60,000 nucleotides of DNA from Liolophura sinensis (GCF_032854445.1 NC_088295.1:82816644-82876643), one strand, 5' to 3'. Shown: positions 36,986 to 48,889, counted from the stretch's first letter. Notes: generated by a model from the letters alone, not told the origin. Numbers and translations: made by a program.

Positions 36986-38759
36986 TTATGCCTGGCTATC
37001 CACTACAAGATTGTTGCTCCTTGGTTTCCCTACATAAGTATAATAAAGCAGGAAGCGGTTGACGAAAATCGGTACAGTCAGAGCGATAATAAGAACACCA
37101 GTCATGGCACAAAGGCAGCCGACCACCTTTCCGAATCCGGTCTCTGGCACCATGTCACCATAACCAACGGTTGTCATGGTGATGATGGCCCACCAGAAGC
37201 CGTGAGGAATACTTGGAAAAGTGTCTATGTAATACATTATTGATGAATAAACAACGGTTGCTATGCATAACATAAGCATCAGGAGAAAAAAGTCATAAGC
37301 ACTAGAAAACAGAGCAAATATTATCACCCGAAGTCCCTGTATTCGACGAGCCAAATGAAATATCCGACATACTCTCAATATGGCGGCTAACTCCAAAAGT
37401 TTCTCCGCCCATAGGATATATTTGCCGTAAGGGGCAGCGGCGTCCAAACAGAACCAGAGATAAAGGGGAAGTACAGAAGCCAGGTCAATCACGTTGATGA
37501 CAGGCAAGAAAAAATCCTTTAAAGATGGACATGTGGCGAGCTTAAGGATGACTTCTAGCGTCACCACGGCATTGCACACCGTCTCCACGACGAATAATTG
37601 GGAGAACTTAGCATGGTGCGGGTTCAGAAGTCGCGTTGTGGAGTTGTACACGTCCGATCCGTAGTGACGTATCAGGTATCCCTGTAACCAATGCGGCAGG
37701 CTATCCCATTTGCTGTCTTCCATAACGTGAGGATGAGTGCCGGCACAGAGGATGGCGATGCTGAGAAACACGAGGCACATTGACAACCAGTAGTAAACCT
37801 ACAACACCAGAAGGATGATGCATAGTAATGCAAATAATGCATGGACAAATGAGAAAATATATATATATATTTTAATTTTATTTCATTTCATTTATTTATT
37901 GCAACGGTAATAGCTGCTATATGGGAATAAAAGAAAAGCCACTTCGATTGTTTAGAATTAAGCCGAATGCTCCTGTAAATATGCCATACAAGCCATTACT
38001 ATGTATCATGGAACATACTTCGCACTACCAAACACTTCAGTAAGTTTACTGAGGTGTCGCAATTTGTATTCCAACAATACTTGGGGATAACAATACACAC
38101 CAAAGCGACAACCCTTGGAAATCCATACAATTTAATACTCTACGGACAGATTTGATCCAAACGCTACTTTGGAAAGGTTTTTTACCAGTATCAGATATAT
38201 TGGCGTTTACCCGCCTGTATACGCACTCCCCATGGTAAAAGGCTGTTGTAATACATGTAGGCATGCAGAGACGATGGTATTTTGACACTGATGCTGGTTT
38301 GTCAATTACCTGTGCTAAGGTGGAGGCAAATGGATAGTTAAGAGTGGCCCATAACTTCGCTTGGAGCTTTCCGGCTCGAGTGTCATGCTTGATTACAGTC
38401 TTCTTCTCCGTGTACCTCTCGTATCTTTCCAGAGACTTCTGGTCCAATTCGAAGGTACCGTAGTCATTATAACAGCACTTGTCCATCTCTGTTACCTGGA
38501 CACCCCAGAAGTCTAATTCAGACTTAAATAGGCTAGGGCAAACTGATAGGGGCAGGTGGAGATTCCCAGTCTGGTAGTAGTGAAGAATGCTCTGAAAGGC
38601 ATCGGCATGGCGCTCAAAAAACAAATCCTCTGACAACAAAGCTGCTGTTGTAATGGGATTCAATGGAAGATTTCTAACCAGGAGACTGTACGTGTTGGGT
38701 GACATCTCAAACCGTCGGCCGCTTACATTCACTGTAATGTTACTTGTGGTGGCTTCCAT
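36986..38759 (-). CDS. Voltage-gated K+ channel subunit, channel A (420 aa, 2 exons)
   Basis: Six-transmembrane Kv subunit of the plasma membrane. Exons: 38310-38759 (exactly 150 codons) and 36986-37798, phase-0 GT-AG intron. Residues 7-100 form the T1 tetramerisation domain with the non-Shaker zinc motif HX5CX20CC (His68, Cys74, Cys95, Cys96). S1 is about 152-170, S2 about 218-240, S3 about 250-268, S4 about 282-307, S5 about 317-338; selectivity filter TVGYGD 360-365; S6 about 375-398. The sequon NST (202-204) is in the S1-S2 loop. Oddities: the S4 positions aligned to Shaker R1 and R2 are Glu286 and Ala289, K5 is His298, K7 is Gln304; the S2 charge-transfer Phe is Val229; the S6 PxP is TVP (391-393). 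The cytoplasmic C-terminus is only about 20 residues. The zinc motif excludes Shaker type, and it is too diverged to assign to Shaw, Shab or Shal. It could conduct alone or act as a modulatory subunit. Confidence 0.9.
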
Positions 38760-38813
38760 ATCGGGAAAGTCTGCATATCCTGATGATTGAGAAAAGAATG
38801 ACAGAATTTGTTT

Positions 38814-38817
<4 letters not shown>

Positions 38818-38886
<69 letters not shown>
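38818..38886. repeat. (AT)n microsatellite upstream of channel A
   Basis: About 34 AT dinucleotides, roughly 60 bases before the channel A start codon, within its likely 5' UTR or proximal promoter. Confidence 0.95.
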
Positions 38887-38888
<2 letters not shown>

Positions 38889-39052
38889 AAGAGATATTTG
38901 TGCGGATCTTTTTTATATTCACTCGATATGGATTTTCTTCTGGCCTCCTTTTTCATTGTACAAAAACTGTAATTACCATTTAATGAATAGTGTTTAATTT
39001 GTGTTATGTTTAAGCAGAAACTGAAATAGTCCTGTTCACTCAAAAGAATCAA

Positions 39053-39308
39053 GGGGCCTCCGTGGCTCAGTTGGTTAGAGCGATAGCGCAGCGTAATGAC
39101 CCAGGAGCCTCTCACTAATGCGGTCTCTGTGAGTTCAAGCTTCCTGTCCGGCCGTACGTGGGAAGGTCTTGCAGCAACCTGCGGATGGTCGTGGCTTTCC
39201 CCCGGGCTCTGCCCGGTTTCCTCTCACCATAATGCTGGCCGCAGTGGCATAAGTGAAATATTCTTGAGTACGGCGTAAAACAGCAATCAAATAAATAAAT
39301 AAATCAAT
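39053..39308 (+). mobile_element. SINE family A, near full length with target-site duplication
   Basis: Head GGGGCCTCCGTGGCTCAG with A-box TGGCTCAGTTGG, body with a short deletion before CTTCCTGTCCGGCC, tail GGCGTAAAACAGCAATC and AAAT repeats. AGAATCAA occurs directly on both sides (39045-39052 and 39309-39316), a target-site duplication. It is the cleanest copy for defining both ends. Confidence 0.93.
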
Positions 39309-40439
39309 AGAATCAACTATCTACAATCAATGAGATATTTCCCATTATCTGTTTAAAGCACGGTGGATGAAAAACAATATCAATATTTTCTCCTAGGCGT
39401 CTATAAAGGATTGTGTTATGTTGTAGTATCAAGTGTTGTTTGAATAAATTCAGATATGCTAAATAAACCAAGCTAATCAAGAAACAAACACGGCGCATGG
39501 CGGATCATGTTTCCTCATCAATACGATTACTACATTATGCTAACACATTACCCTGGGCTCATTTTCCACCAGATGTTCCTCGTAAATTGGCAGTAATTCT
39601 CAGGAAACAAACCCCAGTCCAAAGGGCAAGGCCATTTAACACCAAATAGCAATAATCGAATAACGAACAAAATATCAGTCAGCCGTGAGACAAACTCAAA
39701 ATTTTCAGCCAACAGTGTATTTAAACGATGGCGTCAACCGTGGCCATCTGTTTTGTGTATCGCCGCAATACGCTGTTATGTCATAAAGATCTGACGTCAT
39801 AAAAATATATATCAACATCAAACGTTCCAGTTTGATGATTTTCAAATTTCAGGATATCACACAACACAAACGAGCTGCCGAACAATGGGTCATTGACATC
39901 ACAAAGCAAGGTCTACACTCTACAATTTGTGCAGCCTGTCACGACGTCACAACAGCCCTTCTCATTATGACCCATCATATTACAGAGTTTGCTATGTCAT
40001 AAACGTCACGAATTATGACGTCAAATTAACCAGTCGTCGTTTATTGAAAAGATCACATTCATTACGCCTGTAGCCAAGCCAAGATGATTCAACCATGGGA
40101 AAATCACGAAAGTAAGATGAACACAGCCGTAGATAAACACTACCGTGGGAGTACTACAAATGTAAAACCAACCCAACCGTGGACTAACACACGCATGGAA
40201 CATTCACAAATGTAAGATCAACACAACCGCAGACCAACACAACCGGAACAAATGTAAGACAGATCCTTCCGTAAGCCAACACAACCATGGGGTCATTACA
40301 AAGGTAACATCGACCAAATCGTAGACTAACACGACCGTAGGATAATCAGAAATCTTAAATCGGACCAACCGTGGACTGATACAACCGTGGAATAATGACA
40401 ACTGAAAGATCAACACCGCTGTGGGATAATCAAAATTAT

Positions 40440-40825
40440 TATACGTCCACTGGACGAAAGACGGCCACATAATATTCCGCAAAACATCACGCGCCCAAAG
40501 AATGCAATGTCACGCCCACAAAGTAATGTCCAACGATCACGTGCGTTTATTCGACGGGAGATATCACCCTTTGTTAGCTCCCCGACGTCTGTTTGTTCGT
40601 ACAGTAAACATAGGGTTTATGGTTATAGCTCCGTTATCAACATACAAATTCGACGATTTAAACACAACTGGAAAAGATTATTCGATATACTAAAACATAT
40701 GGTGCATGCTGTGGAGTGAGATGTGAGGAATTAATGTCAGCTCTCGATAAGTCGAGAAAGTTCTCGAGCTGACAATTCCTCATATCCCATCCCACAGTAT
40801 GCACTAGCTGTATATTATTATACCT
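40440..40825. mobile_element. Hairpin-bearing repeat element, copy 1
   Basis: About 385 bases, directly followed by a second copy at 40826-41245. Shared stretches include TCCAACGATCACGTGCGTTT, GGTTATAGCTCCGTTAT and TTCG-CGATTTAAA. It ends in an inverted repeat of roughly 50 bases per arm (left GTGCATGCTGTGG, GTGAGGAATT, GTCAGCTC; right GAGCTGAC, AATTCCTCAT, CCACAGTATGCAC). No coding sequence. A non-autonomous DNA element is the likeliest reading, but ends and target duplications are not resolved. Confidence 0.65.
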
Positions 40826-41245
40826 CATAAGATAATTCTCGATTTCTATTGGTCGAGAGACGGTCACATGATATTCTGCCAAACCTGATGTACAACGATC
40901 ACTCGCCCAAGGAGTGCAACGTCAAGCTTAACAGTATTATCCCACGTTCACGACGCAATATCCAACGATCTTGTTCTAATATCCAACGATCACGTGCGTT
41001 TGTTCCACAGAAGTTTTCAGAGCCCTCTGACGTTTGCTAGTTCGTAAAGTAAACAAACGGACGGTGGTTATAGCTCCGTTATGGACGTAAAATTCGGCGA
41101 TTTAAAGTACAACTCGAAAAGGTAGTGTTTTTTCGGTATAATAAAGTATATGGTGGATGCAGTGGGGCAGGACGTCAGGAATTGACAGCTCTCGACAGCT
41201 CTTCCTGATGCCCCACCTCACAGCATGCACTATCTGTATAATGTA
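40826..41245. mobile_element. Hairpin-bearing repeat element, copy 2
   Basis: Tandem partner of the preceding element, with the same internal landmarks and also ending in a hairpin (left GTGGATGCAGTGGGGCAGGA, CGTCAGGAA; right TTCCTGATGCCCCACC, CAGCATGCAC). The loop differs and the stem is shorter than in copy 1, so the pairing is kept while the sequence drifts. Confidence 0.65.
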
Positions 41246-41445
41246 AGATCGACCCAACCATGGACCAACTCTACCGTGGAATAATTACAAATGTAAGACC
41301 GACCCAACCGTAGATCCACACAAGCTTGGGATAATTGCAAAAACAAGATCAACACAACAGTAGATAAACTTAATCGGGGATCAGTACAAATCTATCATTA
41401 AGCAAACTGTAGACGAACACAAATTGGGGACAAGATAGACCCTTT

Positions 41446-41723
41446 TGAGTGAGTGAGTGCTTGGGGTTTAACGTCAGTTTTTCACCGCTGTTTTATCTAG
41501 TGCTGTTTCACTGAGACGACATACCGAAGGCAAGTAAGCTGCCCCGCCTGAGCCATTATCCTGATACGGGTCAACCAATCGTTGCACTATCCCATTAATG
41601 CTGAACGCAACGCGAGGAAGTTACAAATGGCTTTTTTAAGGTCTTAGATGTAACCCGACCTAGGACTGACACTGGATCTACCGCTCCCAAAGCGGAAGCT
41701 CTATGAACTGAGATATCGGGACA
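41446..41723 (-). mobile_element. SINE family B, near full length
   Basis: Reads on the minus strand from a tRNA-like head (GTCCCGATATCTCAGTTCAT) through a body (GGCTCAGGCGGGGCAGCTTA) to a tail AACCCCAAGCACTCACTCAC. The flanks ATAGACCCTTTT (41434-41445) and ATAGATTCTTTC (41724-41735) look like a diverged target-site duplication. It is inserted in the degenerate 49-bp array and is the reference for the copies at 1-147, 12408 and 15946. Confidence 0.88.
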
Positions 41724-41754
41724 TAGATTCTTTCGTAAACCAACACAACCGTGG

Positions 41755-42311
41755 AATCCTTGCAAAAGTAAGAAGGATCAGCCGTAGACCAACACAACCA
41801 TGGGATAATCACAAGCGTAGGATCAGTCAACTGTAGACCAACACAACCATGGGATAATCACAAGCGTAAGATCGGTCAACTGTAGACCAACACAACCATG
41901 GGATAATCACAAGAGTAAGATCTGTCAACTGTAGACCAACACAACCGTGGGATAATCACAAGAGTGGGATCGGTCAACTGTAGATCAACACAACCGTGGG
42001 ATAATCACAAGAGTAAGATCGGTCAACTGTAGACCAACACAAACATGGGTTAATCACAAGAGTAAGATCAGTCAACTGTAGACCAACACAACCGTGGGAT
42101 AATCACAAGAGTAAGATCGGTCAATTGTAGACCAACACAACCGTGGGATAATCACATGAGTAAGATCGGTCAACTGTAGACCAACATAACCATAGGATAA
42201 TCACAAGAGTAAGATCGGTCAACTGTAAACCAACACAAACATGGGATTATCACAAGAGTAAGATCGGTCAACTGTAGACCAACACAACCGTGGGATAATC
42301 ACAAGCGTAGG
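41755..42311 (+). repeat. 49-bp tandem array, left arm of a giant inverted repeat
   Basis: About eleven units of 49 bases (GTAGACCAACACAACCGTGG then GATAATCACAAGAGTAAGAT and CGGTCAACT), highly similar to one another. It meets the reverse-complement array at 42312. The exact dyad is CCAACACAACCGTGGGAT (42279-42296), a 15-base spacer, then ATCCCACGGATGTGTTGG. Confidence 0.95.
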
Positions 42312-43165
42312 ATCCCACGGATGTGTTGGTCTACGGTTGACCGATTTTACTCTTGTGATTGTCCCATGTTTGTGTTGGTCTACAGTTGACCGATCTTACT
42401 CTTGTGATTGTCCCATGTTTGTGTTGGTCTACAGTTGACCGATCTTACTCTTGTGATTATCCCATGGTTGTGTTGGTCTACAGTTGACCGATCTTACTCT
42501 TGTGATTAACCCACGGTTGTGTTGGTCTACAGTTGACCGATCTTACTCTTGTGATTATCCCACGGTTGTGTTGGTCTACAGTTGACCGATCTTACTCTTG
42601 TGATTATCCCACGGTTGTGTTGGTCTACAGTTGACCGATCTTACTCTTGTGATTATCCCACGGTTGTGTGGTCTACAGTTGACCGATCTTACGCTCGTGA
42701 TTATCCCACGGTTGTGTTGGTCTACAGTTGACCGATCTTACTCTTGTGATTATCCCACGGTTTGTGTTGGTCTACAATTGACCGATCTTACTCTTGTGAT
42801 TATCCCACGGTTGTGTTGGTCTACAGTTGACCGATCTTACTCTTGTGATTATCCCATGGTTGTGTTGGTCTACAGTTGACCGATCTTACGCTCGTGATTA
42901 TCCCACGGTTGTGTTGGTCTACAGTTGACCGATCTTACTCTTGTGATTATCCCACGGTTGTGTTGGTCTACAATTGACCGATCTTACTCTTGTGATTATC
43001 CCACGGGTGTGTTGGTCTACAGTTGACCGATCTTACTCTTGTGATTATCCCACGGTTGTGTTGGTCTACAGTTGACCGATCTTACTCTTGTGATTATCCC
43101 ATGGTTGTGTTGGTCTACAGTTGACCGATCTTACGCTTGTGATTATCCCACGGTTGTGTTGCTGA
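42312..43165 (-). repeat. 49-bp tandem array, right (inverted) arm
   Basis: About seventeen units of the same 49-mer in the opposite orientation (GTGTTGGTCTACAGTTGACC, GATCTTACTCTTGTGATTAT, CCCACGGTT). Together with the left arm it can fold into a hairpin with arms over 500 bases. Frames such as the repeated DLTLVIIPRLC are artefacts of the array. Confidence 0.95.
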
Positions 43166-43229
43166 ACCGTGGATCATTACATTCGCAAGTTCAACCCAAC
43201 CCTAGACCAACTCAGTCGATTATCAATAC

Positions 43230-44800
43230 TAACGTAAGCTTGACTCAACCGTCAGACCAAAACAGACATGTCTTTTTTGAAAGCGCTAGCGTAAGTGTAT
43301 GTGTACGTCCTTTGCAGATGCGCATTAGTTGATCTTGCATGTGATTTACACGACGGCGTAACTTTGGGTCGCTAATTTCACCTTAAAAAGGTTGTCATGT
43401 AACTATATTGTTCTTGTAGGAATGTTTACTTTGCATTCCATGCCCGTAACTACAGTAAGTAGGGAAAAGCTTATGTAAAAAAAAGCTTTTCATTCTAAAA
43501 TATAGCCATTAACTTTTGTACAGACAGATCACCTGACCCACCAAGAGACAGATTATCAGCATTTGTGTAACCTTCACGAATGATCCAAGTGGGTAAAATG
43601 TGACTAAGGTGAGGACTAAATCCATGATTAGATCTGAACCGGATCTCGGAAAACTTTTATACTGATTTGGGACTGGTCAACTGCACAAACCTAAATTAAT
43701 GTTTTTTACATTCGGCTGCAAAATGCACCTCAATACGTCGAGATATTGTGCTTTAATTGGTGGTCTTTATTAATGATGGTACACTTCCGGATGAGAGCGC
43801 TCTCTGGGGTAGGACTGGATTTTTTTCATCAATGCCCCCCGTACCTTTGAACCCATTAATAACAGATAGAGGTAACGTCCTCTGAGGAATCTACGTTGCC
43901 TTGCCGTCCTTTTACATAGCCTGTTAGCTAAATTAGGAGTGCTATGATAGAGTGCGTTATGTGTTCTCGTGTTGTAGCTTGTAGCCTCGCTTTGAGTTCA
44001 CATTACGCAACAGTGGTGTACTCCATGAAATAAACATCCACTAAAGGCACAGTGTTTGAAAAGATGCTTCGGAAGCTATAAGAAAAGGTCAGATATTAGT
44101 TACCTGTCTCCTACAGGAATGATCACCTTCTGCTAAAACGCTCCGATCATCCGGTGTTCACGCTGCATGGCTGAGGAGGAATCGTCGCAGTCTATGCGCA
44201 CCCATTGTATCTCGATAGCCCTTCTGCCGTAAAAACCATGCAGTCCTTACTCGAAGTCATAGGCTTTGTGTACCTTTGTGATCACGTTTATGTATATAAG
44301 CAATGGCTTCGGGCGTCGATCACGGAACCCATACAATATACTTATACTTTCACTTCGATAATGTATAATACAAACAAGGGTTAAACCCATACCAAGGGCT
44401 GTTTCCAGCAACCATAGTAACTTTCTTAGTGACATTAACATAACACTGGAATTGTTCTTCACGTTTCGCGAATGTTACTGTTATTTTAACAAGGGCTTTA
44501 TGATAGAAAACAAAATCAGTATTCCTCGACTTACTCATGGTTCATTTGTTCAAACACATGTTGTTTTAAATTTGTCACAACTCAGTGAATTTACAAAAAC
44601 CATAAATATTTTTCTTAAGTCTGTATCTTCTGAAGACTGATAACTTCTAGAGATTAAGAAGTCTTTCACTGTTACTTATGCAAAGGGAAACTTGCATACA
44701 GTGATAATGTTTACAAATGATACTTAACGATACTAATGACGAATAACAATATTTTTCAACTTCGATGTAGATTTTCACAATGGTATTCTTATAAAGCATC
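43230..44800. other. Spacer without recognised feature
   Basis: No exon, RNA gene or repeat recognised on either strand; open frames here are short and unrelated to known families. Confidence 0.4.
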
Positions 44801-44839
44801 GTGATATGACTGAAATATTGTGCAAAAACGACGGTAAAC

Positions 44840-44980
44840 ACCAAGAAAAACAAACAGGTAAACTACCAAGCAAACAAACAGGTAACCACCAAGCAAACAA
44901 ATAGGTAACCCCCAAACAAACAAATAGGTAAACACCAAGCAAGCAAACAAACAGGTAAACACAAGCAAACAAAAAACCTT
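44840..44980. repeat. Short minisatellite, 23-26 bp unit
   Basis: About five units of AAACAAACAGGTAAACACC and AAGC with small length changes. Confidence 0.85.
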
Positions 44981-45042
44981 AATATAAAAATCTACTCCGT
45001 CTACATGTATGGGTATGTTTTGTCTTTTGTGTAGTCTGTTAA

Positions 45043-45227
45043 CCTCCAGCTCATGCCGGCTTCCTCATCGGCCGTACGTGGGAAAGCCTGGTAGCAACCT
45101 GCGAATGGTCGTGGGCTTCCCCCGGGCTTTTCCTCGGGGTTTCCTCAACCATAATACTGGCCGCCGTCGTATAAGTGAAATAGTCTTGATTACAGCGTAA
45201 AACACTAATCAATCAAATAAATAAATA
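45043..45227 (+). mobile_element. SINE family A, 5'-truncated
   Basis: Starts in the head at CCTCCAGCTCATGCCGGC and continues to the AAAT tail. A small insertion makes CCCCGGGCTTTTCCTCGGGG in the body. Confidence 0.88.
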
Positions 45228-45380
45228 GTCTGTTAGCCCCTGACCGCCATGGTATCAATCACGATTTTGGATTTTGGTCATAAGCGACAGTGAAATAAAA
45301 AATTACTATTTTTGCCGATACCATAAATTTGTTTCGTATCATAAACTTTTGGTATGTGAGTCGAACATTATGCTTAGATG

Positions 45381-45587
45381 ATGGGTCTCCGTGGCCAAGT
45401 GATGAGAGTGCTAGCGCAGCACAATGACTCAGTAGCCTCCACCAATGTAGGCTTGCCACCAACGTGCGGATGGGCATGGCTCCCCTTGCTCTGACCGGTT
45501 TCCTCTCACCATAATGCTGGTCTTCGTCGTATAAGTGAAATATTCTTGAGTTCAGCATAAAACACCAATCAAGTAAATAAGTTAAAT
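45381..45587 (+). mobile_element. SINE family A, internally deleted
   Basis: Head GGGTCTCCGTGGCCAAGTG and the start of the body, then a deletion of the B-box region, then the normal tail ending AACACCAATCAAGTAAATAA. Confidence 0.85.
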
Positions 45588-46581
45588 AGCGCCATGCTTA
45601 ACTTGCATTGAACGTCATATTAGTCAAAGTTTGAACAAAAGAATAAAACAAACGCACCATGCAAACAGAGCCAGCAGTTTACTGGTTCTGATTCAGTCTT
45701 CCGATATTCCATGGTATATAGCGTTTTTCGCTCATTTGTACTGACAGTAGAATGAAATTCACGAGGAAAACATACACTGCAGCTGATGCAAATGACATAG
45801 CTTATGGCCTATAGGTGTACACGGTATCTGAGGTGTTTCTTGATGTGTTATCCGTACACTCGCTGTTTTGTTACCATGTTATACATTATTAATCAACTAC
45901 GAAGTCCATCCCTTAATATCTTTTTATTACCACTATCAGAAGACATCCTCCTCCACAACCCCCACCACCCCAACAGTTCATTCACCCTTGTATGGTATAC
46001 AACAACCCGGTGGTGCGTTTATGACTTGTTATGGATGAATACCATATCAGTCTTATCAATGTCTTTGCATTTCTATCTATGGAAATTCGACACCAATGTG
46101 GATATCCACTATACATCCTTGTATTCCTTTAAATCTGTATCCTTCATCGCGTGTAATGAAGACATGCGATCGATTTTGATGGTCCTGGATCTTCGAAGCT
46201 AATCAGTGCTGTAGAGAAAATAATGTGCTCGTCATTTATTCATGACATCAATTTTGTTTTCAGTATAAAACACACCAGTACATTCAGCTGTTACACTGGT
46301 CACCGTTAAAAATGAATGCTCGACCAAGCAGATTCTATAGTAGCAAAATTAGGGAATAGAACGTTTAGTAAAGGATAACCGTAGAGCTTCATTTCCTATG
46401 CTGCAAATTCTTCACACAAAAATTTACACGTCAAATACTATTTACTGTTAATAACTGACATCGTCTTCTATTTAATCTGTGTTAGTAACGGTTAAATTTA
46501 AGATTTTTAGGTCGGCACGTCGCGCATTCCGAAAAAGACTGTCTTTTGCTATATTAATTTTAACTGAATAAGGGTACAAAC

Positions 46582-46683
46582 CTGTATTATAATAATTAAG
46601 ACGCACAGCAATGAGAGAAAACCTAGAGCAGCGATGACAGCGTGATAGTTGGGCGAATGGTCAACGTAACCGGTGAAATACAA
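46582..46683 (-). other. Candidate 34-codon transmembrane exon (copy 1)
   Basis: On the minus strand CACAAGAAG|TTGTATTTC to ATACAG|GTTTGT gives an open 102-nt exon, phase 0 at both ends. It would encode a short extracellular-type stretch with PNYHAVIAAL followed by a hydrophobic helix rich in Leu and Ile. A diverged duplicate lies 250 bases upstream. No other exon of such a gene was found, so the gene is unknown and the call is tentative. Confidence 0.25.
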
Positions 46684-46937
46684 CTTCTTGTGAGTTTTAC
46701 GTCAGTTAAGGTTTTATACTAACTGTTCATGTGAATACTTCAACAGTAGCAAATCACGAGCCTTATAGAACCATGGTTTAGCAGAATTAGGTAAAAAATG
46801 TTAACTGACATTCATTGAACGTTACTGGTTTAGAATTACTTAAATGCTGTTAACATACTGTAAAATTAAAACAATCCAAAGGGATCAGGCCTCTGGGGGT
46901 GCTAGTCTACAAGCAGAATCCTGGTTTATGCAGGAAT

Positions 46938-47034
46938 ACAATACAATCAAGGCGTACATCACAGAGATTAAAACCAGAGCAGCGACGACCGTGTGATAGT
47001 TTGACAATGGGCCACACGTAACCCAGTGAAACAC
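46938..47034 (-). pseudogene. Diverged duplicate of the candidate transmembrane exon (copy 2)
   Basis: Aligns with copy 1 (TTTCACTGGGTTACGT against TTTCACCGGTTACGT; AACTATCACACGGTCGTC against AACTATCACGCTGTCATC). It still reads NYHTVVAALVLISVMYALIV, but the donor CAG|GT is replaced by CCTGC. A lost second exon or simply an old duplication. Confidence 0.25.
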
Positions 47035-48885
47035 GATCTCTTATCAAACTACCTCATTTAGTGTTTCATTCTAAAACCAACTGGTCGTTGTTGGTGGACA
47101 TTCTGAGAAAATTTGGAGTGGGCTGGGCTCAAATTTCTATGGTGCATTTAAGTGTGTCGAGGGTGGGAAAACGGACATATAGAGAAAAAATGAGATTTAC
47201 ATGATCCATAATAAGTCTGTGTTATTTTTCTGTCGATATTAGTTTCAGAGATATATCTGTATTCACTCTTCTTCACACAACGTTTATATGTTCAGAGAAG
47301 CACATTCAAGCAATAGTTCCAGGTTATTAACTAAAGCATTTTAGAGGGGTTAACGTCAAATCCAGCTGAAACCCTAGCAAACTAATCTGAGCTAGGTTCC
47401 ATGATAATAACATGCTCGTATCCATTAGCGCTTGTGGTTTATTGCTAATCGGGATCACATCGGTTTCACCTAGGCCAGTTGAACCTGTTTCTAATTAGTG
47501 GCCGCGAACTAGCATTTTAACAAGGTTTCATTTTCCACATAACAATACTGCTTTATATGTTTGAGAGGACTGAACGCCCTGACATTTGGGTGTAAGTAAT
47601 AAACCAAATGGGGACGACAGTCGTCTCACGTTTCGTCGCTTCCACAAGGCAGTTGAACAAAGACAGAATCGATTGGTTACCCTTTTCAAAGCTGTGCTCA
47701 GCCATATATTCGCAATGGAGAACACTGAGAAAAATCCGTACAGGTTATTGCATCAAAGTAGGCACGTAATATGAATTAAATGTTCACACAAATTTTGTTC
47801 TATGTGCGTTTTAACCAAACTTGGCCATGTATATGCAAATGACTCTTGGGGATTTTATACATAAGATGGAATCATTTAGACATAATTACTTGGTTTCTTG
47901 TTAATATCAAAGCCGTTCAGTTGAATGTTACCCTTGTAACTATTAGTTACATACTTACATATGTTTGATATCTCGCAGTCAAACATGCTCTAGCTGAACT
48001 GTCTCTTATAGGTCTCAGGTTTGGTAGAATTTTAGGTTTTGGCTAGGAGTTTAGCTTTTAATGACAATCTCAAACATGCATGGGTGAAATCAATAGATAT
48101 TTGTATATTGGTATTAATATTCGTGTGTGTGCAGAGTAATTATATATACAAAGATCTCCAGTTTGCGTTCCATTGTGGAAAGCCGACGTGACATTAAGCT
48201 ATAATCTTTCATTCTATTGTAGAAGAGTTCATAGAGGGTGATTGCCATACAAACTGTCGGAAGAAGTCAACGTGTAACAATTAGAAATATTTCAAACTAC
48301 TCGTTCCACGCCCAGATCTCCGAGATGTAAACGGCAGTGTGGATACCGCCACATGCGCAAGTTTTCAGAGGATCATCGCCGGCCAAGAGAGTGCCTGACG
48401 ATATAAAAAAACCTAACCATTTCAGGCAGAACTACATACACACAGTTGTGTCATGTAGATGAACTGTTTTGATTAATCTACGACGATCGACCATACTTTA
48501 AGTTGTATTATATTTCGAAAAGTATTTAAATTATTACCTAAAAACACACATCTTTATTTTACGACCGAAGTCAATTCCGCCCCCCCCCCCCCGCAAAAAA
48601 AATATATGCACTGCTCTTTGTATCAACCCAGTAGACAGAAATCAAAAGATGTTGTCAAAAAGCCATTAATTCCTCAAAAAAATGCATATGACTGGGATTT
48701 AATGATATCCTTATGCAGCCTGGTCTAAGTGCACGAACTTTGACGGTTAACGGTCCGTTTCGGAGGGGTTCATTGTTTGTGCATTTTCAGCGAAAAAAAG
48801 GTGTCCCTTTAGCTAGTACTCAAGGCTGTCAACAAAGTAAATATTTACTTAAGCTATACTATATTAAGACAGAAAATCAATCGGA
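47035..48885. other. Spacer without recognised feature
   Basis: AT-rich, with a C homopolymer near 48580-48592. No exon or RNA gene recognised. Confidence 0.4.
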
Positions 48886-48889
48886 TTAG

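Larger units (their letters stand above)
40030..41430. repeat. Degenerate flank of the 49-bp array
   Basis: Scattered diverged units (AACACAACCGTGG, GGATAATCACAAA, GTAAGATCGACCCAACCG types) run from here towards the homogeneous array, broken by the twin hairpin elements at 40440-41245 and by a SINE B. This is the old, decayed edge of the array at 41755-43165. Confidence 0.75.

Noticed and set aside
42631-43332. Plus-strand frames with repeated DLTLVIIPRLC
   Set aside because: By-products of the 49-bp tandem array; the repeat of the peptide follows the DNA period and breaks wherever a unit gains or loses a base.
45804-46202. 132-codon plus-strand frame rich in Tyr, Leu and Ser
   Set aside because: No recognisable domain, no coherent signal or helix pattern, and no splice or poly(A) context.
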